Shown one piece after another: positions 25,513 to 34,242 of a stretch of 64,000 bases of DNA (position 1 is its first letter; each line of letters opens with the position of its first letter). Under the pieces are notes generated by a model. The model saw only the letters and a list, made by a program, of their open reading frames with translations. It was not told the DNA's origin and did not search any database. A program made the position numbers and the translations under genes. The DNA comes from Deminuibacter soli (GTDB lineage Bacteria; Bacteroidota; Bacteroidia; Chitinophagales; Chitinophagaceae), in assembly GCF_003412455.1 (NCBI RefSeq), contig NZ_QTJU01000002.1, forward strand, positions 1 to 64,000. Direction: 5' to 3'.

Positions 25513-26598
25513 TTATGGTATAATCTTCCTCCTCCGCAAATCATCAAACAGGTTAAAGAACATGGCTTTTGTTTCAACATATTCATGGAAACCGGCGCGG
25601 CGTGCTTTAGAGCCATCGGCGAACATATCGTAATCCCAGGAAAATACAAAGTCTGCGAAACCCCAGGCGGATAGCTCGTTGTAGGGGATGGGCTGCAGAT
25701 TGTATTTGGCTGTTACCTGTTGCCATAATGCTGCTTTGTCGGCCATGATGGTGTTGAGTTGCATAGGTAGTGGCGGTGCGGTTTCCAGTTCAAAATAACG
25801 GGCAATCTCCGGCCATAATTCACTCCAGCGAAACAGGTCGCCGTTGTTGATGTTGAATGCCTGGTTGGCTGCATGCGCGCTGTCAGCGGCCCATACAGTG
25901 GCCTTGGCCAGCAGGTCTGCGTCGGTCATTTCAAGCAGTTTATCATAAGCACCGGGTTTGCCGGGGAAGCGCAATGGCAAGCCGAGTTCTTTTGATATGG
26001 TTGCATACACGGCAATAGACATCACCAGGTTCATGGGGTTGCCCAATGCAAAGCCACCTACTACAGAAGGGCGTATGGCGCTCCAGTTCCAGCTTTTACC
26101 CTGCTGTGCTTTTTCCAGGTACGCCTGCTGGTCTACATTAAACTCAGGCGGCATATGCCCTGCATCTGATTCATGTGCCGGTGTTTTAAACGGGCCCAGA
26201 TGTGCGCCATACACTTTGTACCCCTGCATTAAGCTAATGTGCTGCAACTGTGCTGAAGCCGCTTCTGTGGCTTCTACCACATTGGTTAGCATGGTTACGT
26301 TGGGTGCTACCAGTTCTGTCCAGCTGGGTTTGTCCTGGTAAGCTGTATAAAAGAGATGTGTTATGTTACTGAGGCTGCTGAGTTTTGCTGCTGTATCTTT
26401 TTTATCAAGCAGGTCAACGGCAATGTAACTTGTGCGTGGTGCGGGTTCGCCGCCACGCCGTGACAAGCCGATGATTTCCCAGTTGCCCAATGCCTGCAGG
26501 TGTTGAATGAGGTTACGGCCTATTACGCCATTGGCGCCTGCTACCAGCGCCACCTGTTGTTTGGAAGTGTTTGTTGCGGATGTGTTAGTGGATGTCAT
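25513..26598 (-). CDS. PRISE-like SDR oxidoreductase
   Basis: A 361-residue NAD(P)-dependent extended SDR. The cofactor loop is VAGANGVIGRNL (about 19-30). The SLMQGYKVYGAHLGPFK segment replaces the usual YxxxK and matches the progesterone-5beta-reductase/iridoid-synthase-like (PRISE) family, in which Lys and Tyr are arranged differently. NWSAIRPSVVGGF and the NPMN that follows are also typical. Such enzymes reduce the C=C bond of enones. The real substrate is unknown. Confidence 0.85.
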   Translation of the reverse strand: MTSTNTSATNTSKQQVALVAGANGVIGRNLIQHLQALGNWEIIGLSRRGGEPAPRTSYIAVDLLDKKDTAAKLSSLSNITHLFYTAYQDKPSWTELVAPNVTMLTNVVEATEAASAQLQHISLMQGYKVYGAHLGPFKTPAHESDAGHMPPEFNVDQQAYLEKAQQGKSWNWSAIRPSVVGGFALGNPMNLVMSIAVYATISKELGLPLRFPGKPGAYDKLLEMTDADLLAKATVWAADSAHAANQAFNINNGDLFRWSELWPEIARYFELETAPPLPMQLNTIMADKAALWQQVTAKYNLQPIPYNELSAWGFADFVFSWDYDMFADGSKARRAGFHEYVETKAMFFNLFDDLRRRKIIP

Positions 26599-26689
26599 AC
26601 TGAAATATTATGACATAAAATTATCACGGCCGCAAGGCTGGCTGCTTGTACAGACTTATGGTTTACTGGTATTTTCCAATGGTGCCGGT

Positions 26690-27049
26690 TTATTGTTCCG
26701 GTTGTGTATGGTGATATTGGTTGCTGTCTGCCGGCGCCTGTTCCCGGCTGAACATACCATAGTCGCGCACCACGGCTGCAATGCGTAAATGGTAATCGCT
26801 GAATATTTCCTCACGGCCTTTCTCCTGTGCCATGCGGTGCAGTTCTGTATTGCGCCATGCGGTAATGGCTGCTTCATCGCGCCAGTAAGAGAGTGACAAT
26901 ATCTTACCGGGATTTACCAGGCTTTCGAAGCGTTCAATGGCAATGAAGCCGTCTATCTGTTCCAGCAGCGGCTTTAGAGAGGCAGCGATATCGAGGTATT
27001 GCTGTCGGAGGTGTTCCTTAGGTTGTACTTCAAAAATAACGGCGAACAT
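26690..27049 (-). CDS. Antibiotic-biosynthesis-monooxygenase (ABM) fold protein
   Basis: A 119-residue ABM-domain protein. After MFAVIFEVQPKEH comes the pattern AxxLKPLLEQIDGFIAIERFES and LSLSYWRDEAAITAWRNTELHR, typical of this ferredoxin-like fold. Some members are cofactor-free monooxygenases, others heme-degrading or housekeeping proteins. I start at 27049; an upstream in-frame ATG at 27190 would add 47 basic residues unlike the family. It is first in a leftward trio with an SDR and a GT1 enzyme. Confidence 0.82.
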   Translation of the reverse strand: MFAVIFEVQPKEHLRQQYLDIAASLKPLLEQIDGFIAIERFESLVNPGKILSLSYWRDEAAITAWRNTELHRMAQEKGREEIFSDYHLRIAAVVRDYGMFSREQAPADSNQYHHTQPEQ

Positions 27050-27184
27050 TGCTTTGGTTTTAGTAATGGCAAAGATAAAAGAAGCGATGCAATGCCGCAG
27101 CCTGGCAGGTGTAGTAATGAATGCCATGTCTGCTTTTTTCCTGCAGCGTGCAATGGGCTGAGGTGTTATGGAGGAGGGTTTACT

Positions 27185-27214
27185 GACCACTCACCAGTTC
27201 ACTCACCACTCACC
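27185..27214. repeat. ACTCACCACTCACC-type repeat block
   Basis: Imperfect copies of ACCACTCACC just upstream of the hexosaminidase gene. Related short blocks lie at 391-410 and 57947-57957. Confidence 0.45.
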
Positions 27215-27235
27215 ATTTCTTCTTATCTTTTCCCA

Positions 27236-29479
27236 ATGAAATATATCTCAGCAGTATTGCTGGTTGTTTGCTGTTCGTTGGCAATGGCGCAGCCGGTACG
27301 TATTTCCATTATCCCGAAGCCTTTGCATGCCGAAGAAAAGCCCGGCGTATTCCTGGCCGATGAATCAACCATGATTATTACTGATCCCGAATACCGGGAT
27401 GTGGCAGAAATGTTTGCGGCAAGCGTATCGATGCCGGCAGGTAATGTGCGTGTGCTTACACGCAGTCAGCAGGCGGGTTCCAACGCTATTGTATTTGCCA
27501 AACGCGCGGCAGACGGTTTAACGGATACCAGCGCTTACCGGCTTACCGTTGCACCGGATATTATTACCATTGCTGCGCCCACGCGTACAGGTATGCTCAA
27601 TGGCATGCAGTCGTTAACACAGTTGTTTTTACTCACACAACGCAAGGGCAGCATCCCCTGTGTGAATATTACCGACGCCCCGCGTTTCCGTTACAGGGGG
27701 CTGATGCTGGATGTGAGCCGCAATTTTTATCCCATCAGCTTTGTTAAAAAACTGATCGACCTGATGGCGCTTTACAAACTCAATACCTTTCACTGGCACC
27801 TGGTAGACGGTGCCGGTTGGCGTTTGCAGATAAACCGGTACCCGTTGCTTACCAAACAGGCTGCCTGGCGCACGGGTGCCAATTGGAAACAATGGCGCAA
27901 GGAAGGCGGCCGTTATTCAAGTGAGGGGGATCCCAATGCCTATGGCGGATACTATACGCAACAGGAAGCAAGAGAAGTGGTGCAGTATGCTGCGAAGCGC
28001 GGTATCACCGTGATCCCGGAGATTGAAATGCCCGGTCACTCGGAAGAAGTGCTGGCGGCTTATCCCTATTTGTCCTGCTCGGGTGAGCCCTACCGCAACT
28101 CGGAATATTGTTTGGGCAACGATGCTACGTTTAATTTTTTACAGGATGTGCTGACAGAGGTAATGGATATATTTCCATCCACGTATATACACATGGGTGG
28201 CGATGAAGCCAGCAGGAAAGCCTGGAAGCAATGCCCCAAATGTCAGCGCCGTATTGCAAATGAGCAGCTGAAAGATGAGAACGGTTTGCAGAGTTATGCC
28301 ATGAAACGCATAGAGCGGTTCCTGCAGCAGCATGGCCGTAAACTGCTGGGCTGGGATGAAATACTGGAAGGCGGTATTGCCCCCGCAGCAACGGTAATGA
28401 GCTGGCGCGGCGAAGCAGGTGGCATTGCCGCAGCACAGGAAGGGCATGATGTGGTGATGACACCCGAGAGCTATTGTTATTTTGATCACTACCAGGATAA
28501 CCCTGCCACGCAGCCCGAAGCATTTGGCGGTTACCTGCCTACCTCTATGGTGTACGGGTACAACCCGGTGCCTGCCGTACTCGACAGTGTTGCGGCCAAA
28601 CATGTAATTGGCGTGCAGGCCAACTTGTGGACGGAATATATACCTACCATGGAGCAGGCTGAATACATGCTGTTTCCCCGCGCCATAGCACTTGCAGAAA
28701 ATGGGTGGATCAGCCTTGCGCAAAAGAATGCCGATGATTTTCACAGCAGGCTGTACCCGCACTATGGCATATTGCAGAAAAAGCAGGTGAACTATTTCAG
28801 GCCATCGGCACAGGTGATTATGCAAACCACGTTTGATTCGGCTATACGCAGCGCAACAGTGCGCATGCACACAGAGCGTTACCAGCCTGGCATACACTAT
28901 ACGCTGGATGGTACAGCGCCCACCATTCAATCACCTTTGTATGAAGGTGAGCTGGAGGTAGACAGCAGTGTTATAGTGCAGGCCGCCTATTTTACTGATT
29001 CAACCAGGCATGATACACTGAGCCGTGTTGAAATAGACTTTCACAAAGCACTGGGCAAAAAGGTAACGTATAAAATACCACCCAGCAAACGCTACACTGC
29101 CAGGGGCGATGCTACGCTGGTAAATGGCTACCGAGGCACCTATACTTACAGCGATGGGCAGTGGCAGGGTTTTGATACGGACATTGATTTTACGATTGAC
29201 CTGGAGAAGACTGATATCGTGCACTTCGTAACACTCAATTTCCAGCAGCTTATTGGCCCGGGGGTGTATATGCCCGAATACGTGGAAGTGTCTGTATCAG
29301 CAGACAGTGTGAATTTCAGCGAACCGGTAAAAGTGCTGAACCAGCTTACGTACGATAAACGTGAATTACAGTTACAGCAATACCGTGCTGTATTGAAAGG
29401 TGAGCCTGTGCGTTATATTCATGTATACGCTAAAAATCACAAAGGCTTTTTGTTTACTGATGAAGTGATTGTATACTAA
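27236..29479 (+). CDS. Secreted GH20 beta-N-acetylhexosaminidase
   Basis: A 747-residue exo-hydrolase that releases terminal N-acetylglucosamine or -galactosamine from chitin oligomers or glycans. Order: signal peptide (1-19), GH20b domain (to about 130), GH20 barrel with the catalytic pair D323-E324 in HMGGDEA. A chitobiase C-terminal-like domain follows (GIHYTLDGTAPTIQSPLYEG), then an F5/8-type carbohydrate-binding domain to the end. The reading frame is open further upstream to 26999, but that part overlaps the ABM gene and lacks homology; the ATG at 27236 starts the signal peptide. TATCTTTT ends only 5 bases before it, so the mRNA may be leaderless. Confidence 0.94.
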   Translation: MKYISAVLLVVCCSLAMAQPVRISIIPKPLHAEEKPGVFLADESTMIITDPEYRDVAEMFAASVSMPAGNVRVLTRSQQAGSNAIVFAKRAADGLTDTSAYRLTVAPDIITIAAPTRTGMLNGMQSLTQLFLLTQRKGSIPCVNITDAPRFRYRGLMLDVSRNFYPISFVKKLIDLMALYKLNTFHWHLVDGAGWRLQINRYPLLTKQAAWRTGANWKQWRKEGGRYSSEGDPNAYGGYYTQQEAREVVQYAAKRGITVIPEIEMPGHSEEVLAAYPYLSCSGEPYRNSEYCLGNDATFNFLQDVLTEVMDIFPSTYIHMGGDEASRKAWKQCPKCQRRIANEQLKDENGLQSYAMKRIERFLQQHGRKLLGWDEILEGGIAPAATVMSWRGEAGGIAAAQEGHDVVMTPESYCYFDHYQDNPATQPEAFGGYLPTSMVYGYNPVPAVLDSVAAKHVIGVQANLWTEYIPTMEQAEYMLFPRAIALAENGWISLAQKNADDFHSRLYPHYGILQKKQVNYFRPSAQVIMQTTFDSAIRSATVRMHTERYQPGIHYTLDGTAPTIQSPLYEGELEVDSSVIVQAAYFTDSTRHDTLSRVEIDFHKALGKKVTYKIPPSKRYTARGDATLVNGYRGTYTYSDGQWQGFDTDIDFTIDLEKTDIVHFVTLNFQQLIGPGVYMPEYVEVSVSADSVNFSEPVKVLNQLTYDKRELQLQQYRAVLKGEPVRYIHVYAKNHKGFLFTDEVIVY

Positions 29480-29498
29480 ACACAGTTTGTTATAAATA

Positions 29499-29533
29499 AA
29501 AAAGGCCCCGTGCGTATTGCGTGCGGGGCCTTT
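29499..29533. terminator. Bidirectional terminator, GH20 / fabF
   Basis: AAAGGCCCCG and CGGGGCCTTT form a 10-bp stem with A and T runs on either side, between convergent genes. Confidence 0.8.
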
Positions 29534-29559
29534 GTATTACTAAAGGATTTGTATGCGGG

Positions 29560-30807
29560 TTATGTTGTGTACTTTTTAAACAGCGAACTGGCCGTATGTC
29601 CGCCGAAGCCAAAGGTATTGTTCAGTGCATATTGTACCGTTTGTTTGCGAGGCTCGCCGAGTACGATGTTCAAAGCGGCGGGGGTGGCTTCATCCAGCTG
29701 CGTGGTGTTAATGGTGGCCGGTACAATATCGTTTTGTACGGCGAGTACGGTGATAACGGTTTCTACTGCCCCCGCTGCGCCCAGTAAGTGCCCTGTCATT
29801 GACTTGGTGGCGCTTACCGCAGGTTTGGTGCCGAACACCTTGTGAATGGCGTGCAGCTCGCTTAAATCGCCCAATGGGGTAGAGGTAGCGTGTGCATTGA
29901 TATAATCAACCTGGCTGGCATCAATACCGGCATCGCTGAGTGCTTTTTCCATACCCAGTGCAGCGCCATGACCATCGGGTGGGGTACCGGTTAAATGGTA
30001 GGCGTCTGCTGCCATGCCACCGCCGATCATTTCGGCATAAATGCGTGCACCTCTTTTAACTGCATGTTCCCATTCTTCCAGCACCAGTGCGCCCGCGCCT
30101 TCACCCAGTACAAAACCATCCCTGCCGGCATCAAATGGTTTGGAGGCAGTAGCGTATCCTTCATTGTTTTTAGATAAAGCCTGTGCTGCATTAAAGCCAC
30201 CTACCGATGCGGCAGTAACCGCTGCTTCAGAACCACCGGCTATCACGATGTTGGCTTTACCCAGGCGGATGGTATCAAACGCATTAATGATCGCTGTGTT
30301 AGACGAGGCGCAGGCCGATACTGTACAATAGTTGGGGCCATGCAGCTGGTGACGGATAGAAATAACACCGGCAGCGATATCTGCAATCATTTTAGGAATA
30401 AAGTAAGGGTTGAAGCGTGGTGTGCCATCGCCTGCATAAAACTCTTTCAGCTGTTCTTCAAACGTACCAATGCCGCCGTTGCCGGATGCCCATATTACAC
30501 CGGCTTCAGCACGGTCTGCCGTGCTCATGCTGCTGAAGTCGATGCCTGCATCACGAATGGCTTCATCACTGGCAGCGATGGCGTATTGTGTAAACAGGTC
30601 GTATTTTTTGATCTCTTTCTTTTCAAGGTAGACGGTTGCATCAAATCCCTTTACTTCACAGGCAAATTGTGTTTTGAATTTACTGCTGTCGAATTTGGTG
30701 ATTGGCCCGGCGCCACTTTTACCGGCAAGAATATTTTGCCAGAATTCATTGACCGAATTGCCCAATGGCGTTATGGCGCCTAATCCTGTTACAACTACTC
30801 TTTTCAT
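29560..30807 (-). CDS. fabF: Beta-ketoacyl-ACP synthase II
   Basis: Elongates acyl-ACP with malonyl-ACP in fatty-acid synthesis. The catalytic triad is complete: C166 (TVSACASSN), H306 (INAHATSTPLGD) and H340 (SMTGHLLGAAG). Length 415 fits FabF. Unusually it is not next to acpP or other fab genes; it is the second gene of an operon with a TetR regulator 4 bases upstream. It may be an extra copy serving a special acyl chain or a response to membrane stress. Confidence 0.93.
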   Translation of the reverse strand: MKRVVVTGLGAITPLGNSVNEFWQNILAGKSGAGPITKFDSSKFKTQFACEVKGFDATVYLEKKEIKKYDLFTQYAIAASDEAIRDAGIDFSSMSTADRAEAGVIWASGNGGIGTFEEQLKEFYAGDGTPRFNPYFIPKMIADIAAGVISIRHQLHGPNYCTVSACASSNTAIINAFDTIRLGKANIVIAGGSEAAVTAASVGGFNAAQALSKNNEGYATASKPFDAGRDGFVLGEGAGALVLEEWEHAVKRGARIYAEMIGGGMAADAYHLTGTPPDGHGAALGMEKALSDAGIDASQVDYINAHATSTPLGDLSELHAIHKVFGTKPAVSATKSMTGHLLGAAGAVETVITVLAVQNDIVPATINTTQLDEATPAALNIVLGEPRKQTVQYALNNTFGFGGHTASSLFKKYTT

Positions 30808-30811
30808 GATT

Positions 30812-31402
30812 TTATTTTTTTAAGTCCTGCACCAGTTGGCGGATGGCCTTGCTGATGGTTTGCCGGTAGCTGCGTTTACCGGTTAGTTTGGCAATCATAA
30901 TACCGCCTTCCAGTAAAGCAATCAGTGTAATCGCTGTTTCATCCGGTATGGCGCTTGCTTTAAACTCTTTATCGGTAATGCCTTTTTTTACAATAGCTGC
31001 AATCATTTTCTTCCAGCCGTTCAGGGCTGCGGCTGCGCACTGTTTCAGCTGCGGGTGCGTATCATCTGCTTCTATGGCTGCGTTCAGCACCGGGCAGCCG
31101 CCATGGGGAAAGGGTTGGTGCAAAAAGTTTTCGTATACCTCAGCAAAGGCGATGAGTTGGGCACTGCAGCTGGCATGTTTACCCGTAGCAGCCGTGAAAA
31201 TGGCATTTACCTTTTGCAAATTGTAGGCAAAGGCTTCAATGGCCACTTCGTCTTTGTTTTCAAAGTTGCCGTAAATGCTGCCCTTGGTAAGTCCTGTAGC
31301 TTCGGTAATATCACTCAGTGAGGTGCCGGCATACCCTTTCACATTAAAAACAGGTGCTGTTTTTTCAATGATCAGTTGTCTTGTCTGGTCGGCCTTGCCC
31401 AT
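30812..31402 (-). CDS. TetR-family regulator
   Basis: A 196-residue repressor-type protein. The N-terminal helix-turn-helix (about 5-50) includes YAGTSLSDITEATGLTKGSIYGNF, the TetR recognition region. The C-terminal part is a ligand/dimer domain of the kind seen in AcrR-like regulators (HGGCPVLNAAIEADD). I start at the ATG at 31402, 8 codons inside the longest frame, to allow for the promoter. It leads an operon with fabF, and a palindrome on the -7 box suggests autoregulation. Confidence 0.88.
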   Translation of the reverse strand: MGKADQTRQLIIEKTAPVFNVKGYAGTSLSDITEATGLTKGSIYGNFENKDEVAIEAFAYNLQKVNAIFTAATGKHASCSAQLIAFAEVYENFLHQPFPHGGCPVLNAAIEADDTHPQLKQCAAAALNGWKKMIAAIVKKGITDKEFKASAIPDETAITLIALLEGGIMIAKLTGKRSYRQTISKAIRQLVQDLKK

Positions 31403-31423
31403 GTAAGGAAAATGATTAAGGTG

Positions 31424-31445
31424 CAAAAATATACCAATCGGTATA
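31424..31445 (-). promoter_or_regulatory. TetR operator overlapping a TAnnTTTG promoter
   Basis: TATACC-AATC-GGTATA (31430-31445) is a perfect inverted repeat. On the minus strand TATTTTTG (31431-31424) is a TAnnTTTG box sharing two bases with it, 22 bases before the chosen start codon. Confidence 0.7.
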
Positions 31446-31537
31446 AATTAAGGGAAAAACTTTGTTAAACGAAAGATGGCGCCCGCCTGGGAGGCATCCT
31501 GTATACATAAATAATGGTATGTTTTAACGGGTGATGT

Positions 31538-33481
31538 TTATTGAATAAACCGCCTGAATGCCTCACTGTCAAGCGAAGCCTGGTGTACCTGTGCGGCCAT
31601 GGCGGCTATTTGTTTTTCCAGTGCAGCCTGTTTGGTGTAGATGTGGTTTTTCATTTGCTGAATGGCCTGGTAGTTGGAGCGGATCTCGTTTTCGAGGTTT
31701 TGCTTGTTGCCGTTTATTTCAAGAAAGATGGTGTGCAACTGTTTGCTGAACAGCGTATCGTTGGGTTTGTAGGTGAAGTCTGCACACACCTGCCGTTGCC
31801 AGTTCAGCAGCACCTGCATGTTTTTAGGGCCAATGCCCTGTATGCGCAGTTCAGGCAGCCGGCTAATGTCGGCTGCATTGCGTATACCGTTGTTAAACAG
31901 GATTTGTTTACGCGCACTGCCAAAGCTGGCAATATTGTGATCCCTCAGACTGCAGCTTTTTAAAAATGCTTCCAGCTGCTCATTGTACTGTACCTCTTCC
32001 AGTTGTTTCTTGCGCTCTTTAAATTCGACCGGTAATTCACGAAATGCCTTTATCTGGTTTTCCAGTTTCTGTGTAAGCTGGTTGTATACGTTTAATTCCG
32101 GCGGTGCGTTGTACGTTTTTACCAGTGCGGCATACCGGCTTTTAAGCGTGGTGTAGTCCGTTTCCCTTTTCTGCAGCTGGCGGTTCAGCTTGTTTTTCCA
32201 GGGAAGCAGGGCATTGGCAACAAAGTAAGCAGCTACGCCTGCAATAATGAGCCATGGCGTAATAAAAGCAATGCCGGTGGTGAGCAGCAGTATGGCCAGT
32301 TTTGCATAACGTGTGTAGTTTTTATACAGATAAAACTGCTGCGGAATAGTAGCTGCAGAAAGCCCGGTGGTAAGGTAATTGCCTGAGTGCGGTTTCAGGG
32401 TAATTTCTTCTACCTGGAAGCCGTTTACAAAACTGTCGATATTTTCCAGCAGCGGGTTGCTTTTCAGGTAACTGTCGTCAATAAAATAAACGATGCCGCG
32501 CTTTTCACGAAACGAACACCAGGGACAGGTTTCGCTGTGTTTGGGGTAGAAGTGCATTTTAGCGTTGGCGCAGCGCGTCATCTCTTTCTGAAACTGATCT
32601 AATGCTTTAATCCACTCCGTAGTAATGGGCCGGCGGCTTCTTTGTTCAAACGACTGGTGAAACAGTTGGCTGAGTAGGGGGGAGAGGTGTTTTATTTCCA
32701 GGCTGTCTGCCGGTGGCAGCAGTTTCGGCGCCTCGTTGTTTTGTGAGTAAGCGAAATAGTGTTTTTTAATGGCAGTTTCTTCATCGATATCGTCACTGGA
32801 GGTATTGCGCCCTGCAAAAGGATGACGACCCAGGAACAGCAGCTGGAAAATAAGTACGGCCATCGAAAACACATCGGTGTTGGCAGTACGTACCACGTTT
32901 TCAAAGGAAGTCATTTCAAGCAGCTCGGGTGGTGTGTAGCGTGGCACGCCTACCTCGCAGTAATAATATTTTTTCTCTTCCTTTACATACACCTGGAACG
33001 AATCGCAATCGATAAACGTAAGCATGCCGTTTTTATCGATGAGTATATTGCCTTCGTTAACATCGCCAATTACCAGCCCGGCATTGTGCAGTGTATAAAA
33101 AGCTGCAGCAAGGTTGCGGGCAACATGCACCAGGAAATTGTAACCGCGTGCAGGGAACAGTTTCTTCCTGTCCATAGGGCTAAACAGCATGTGCAACGGT
33201 ACGCTGTTCACCAGTTTGCGCATTACAAAGCCAATGGTATTGCCCTTTAAATCGGTTACAATATCCGAGGGCCAGGCAGCATAGGCGCGTATATCATCGT
33301 TGCCTATCTCTACCATGTATTTGAGTTTTTCTGCCTTTTCTGTGCTTAGTTCTTCGTTGTACAGCTTCACCACCACAGCATCGTTGTGGTGTACCTCAAA
33401 TACCTGCCCTTCGCCGCCTCTGCCAAGTTCGCGGCCTATCATATAATCACAGTGTAATCCTTTAACTGTTCTGCCTGTCAT
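31538..33481 (-). CDS. Protein kinase with helix-hairpin-helix domain (TerY-P kinase)
   Basis: A 647-residue protein of the YegI/COG4248 type. Kinase domain (about 10-300): glycine loop GRELGRGGEGQVF, K39, catalytic D140 in GDVNEGN (the HRD His/Arg are replaced by Ile/Gly), N145, and DCDSF instead of DFG (D158). C304, C319 and C322 (with H310) may bind zinc. Two adjacent hydrophobic segments (393-426) suggest a membrane hairpin, followed by a coiled coil (about 435-500) and a helix-hairpin-helix (about 519-560). Last gene of the vWA-PP2C-kinase triad, overlapping the phosphatase by 4 bases. This order matches the TerY-P antiphage system. Confidence 0.88.
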   Translation of the reverse strand: MTGRTVKGLHCDYMIGRELGRGGEGQVFEVHHNDAVVVKLYNEELSTEKAEKLKYMVEIGNDDIRAYAAWPSDIVTDLKGNTIGFVMRKLVNSVPLHMLFSPMDRKKLFPARGYNFLVHVARNLAAAFYTLHNAGLVIGDVNEGNILIDKNGMLTFIDCDSFQVYVKEEKKYYYCEVGVPRYTPPELLEMTSFENVVRTANTDVFSMAVLIFQLLFLGRHPFAGRNTSSDDIDEETAIKKHYFAYSQNNEAPKLLPPADSLEIKHLSPLLSQLFHQSFEQRSRRPITTEWIKALDQFQKEMTRCANAKMHFYPKHSETCPWCSFREKRGIVYFIDDSYLKSNPLLENIDSFVNGFQVEEITLKPHSGNYLTTGLSAATIPQQFYLYKNYTRYAKLAILLLTTGIAFITPWLIIAGVAAYFVANALLPWKNKLNRQLQKRETDYTTLKSRYAALVKTYNAPPELNVYNQLTQKLENQIKAFRELPVEFKERKKQLEEVQYNEQLEAFLKSCSLRDHNIASFGSARKQILFNNGIRNAADISRLPELRIQGIGPKNMQVLLNWQRQVCADFTYKPNDTLFSKQLHTIFLEINGNKQNLENEIRSNYQAIQQMKNHIYTKQAALEKQIAAMAAQVHQASLDSEAFRRFIQ

Positions 33482-34242
33482 GGTTGTATTCTTGAAGCCA
33501 GGAATAGCGTTTTGTCGTCGTCTGTTCTGTTGTTAATTACCGGGCTGTTGAGGTAGTCGCCTAATTTTTGCTGCAGTATGTGCAGTTTTTTTTCATCATC
33601 TGCCAGGCGCAGCCATTTAAACATGTCTGCGAAAAAGGGCTGGTGCGGGCTCATGGTTTCTGTGTTCAGCGCAAGCAGCTGCAGGCCATCGGTAATAATG
33701 GCTACTTCGTGTACGGCTTCGTTGAGCAGCTGTACTTTAAACTGCGAGGCTATGCGGTCATCTACAATAAATGCGGTGCTGTTCTGGTATTCGCCATTGT
33801 GCGGCCACCAGATAAGACTGTAACCTTCATTGCCGTCGTGGCGTACAATGGCGCCATCGCCCACCTGGAAGAAAACAGCGGAGGTACGGTAAACAATGCA
33901 GCCCAGCAGTGTGCAGGCAAATTCGTTAAGTGGTATTTCCCTGTGTGTAGCTGCTGCCTGCAGTTCATCGTAAATGGTTTCAATCATTTGCAGCAGCAGC
34001 GCTTCTGTAATAACGGTACCATTGTGCAACCACTGTTTCAGCAGCTGCATGGTACGTTGGGTAACCCGGTTAGATGCTTCTGCTGCAAACATGGCGCTGC
34101 CTGCGCCATCGCTGGCGCAACAAAGAAGTACCTGTTCATGGGGTAAGGAAACAGTTTCATAGCAGATATGGTCTTCACATGCCTTGTTATCGATACTGTG
34201 CGATTTCCCCACTACACTTTGTCCAATCGATTTCCAATTCAT
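33478..34242 (-). CDS. PP2C-type protein phosphatase (TerY-P phosphatase)
   Basis: A 254-residue metal-dependent Ser/Thr phosphatase. Metal ligands are seen in ACEDH (D24), SDGAGS (D45, G46), VGDGA, ITDGL and the C-terminal NRTDDDKT. It presumably removes phosphates placed by the kinase encoded next. Both ends overlap neighbours: one base with the vWA gene and four with the kinase gene. Cytoplasmic, no signal peptide. Confidence 0.87.
   Translation of the reverse strand: MNWKSIGQSVVGKSHSIDNKACEDHICYETVSLPHEQVLLCCASDGAGSAMFAAEASNRVTQRTMQLLKQWLHNGTVITEALLLQMIETIYDELQAAATHREIPLNEFACTLLGCIVYRTSAVFFQVGDGAIVRHDGNEGYSLIWWPHNGEYQNSTAFIVDDRIASQFKVQLLNEAVHEVAIITDGLQLLALNTETMSPHQPFFADMFKWLRLADDEKKLHILQQKLGDYLNSPVINNRTDDDKTLFLASRIQP

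Noticed and set aside
26999-27235. Upstream extension of the GH20 frame
   Set aside because: Overlaps the ABM gene on the other strand and precedes an obvious signal peptide.
28139-28930. Leftward frame of 263 codons opposite the GH20 gene
   Set aside because: The sense strand encodes the GH20 barrel and DE motif; the antisense product is Cys/His-rich without domains.
33568-34146. Rightward frame of 192 codons opposite the PP2C gene
   Set aside because: Antisense shadow of the phosphatase; no start context.
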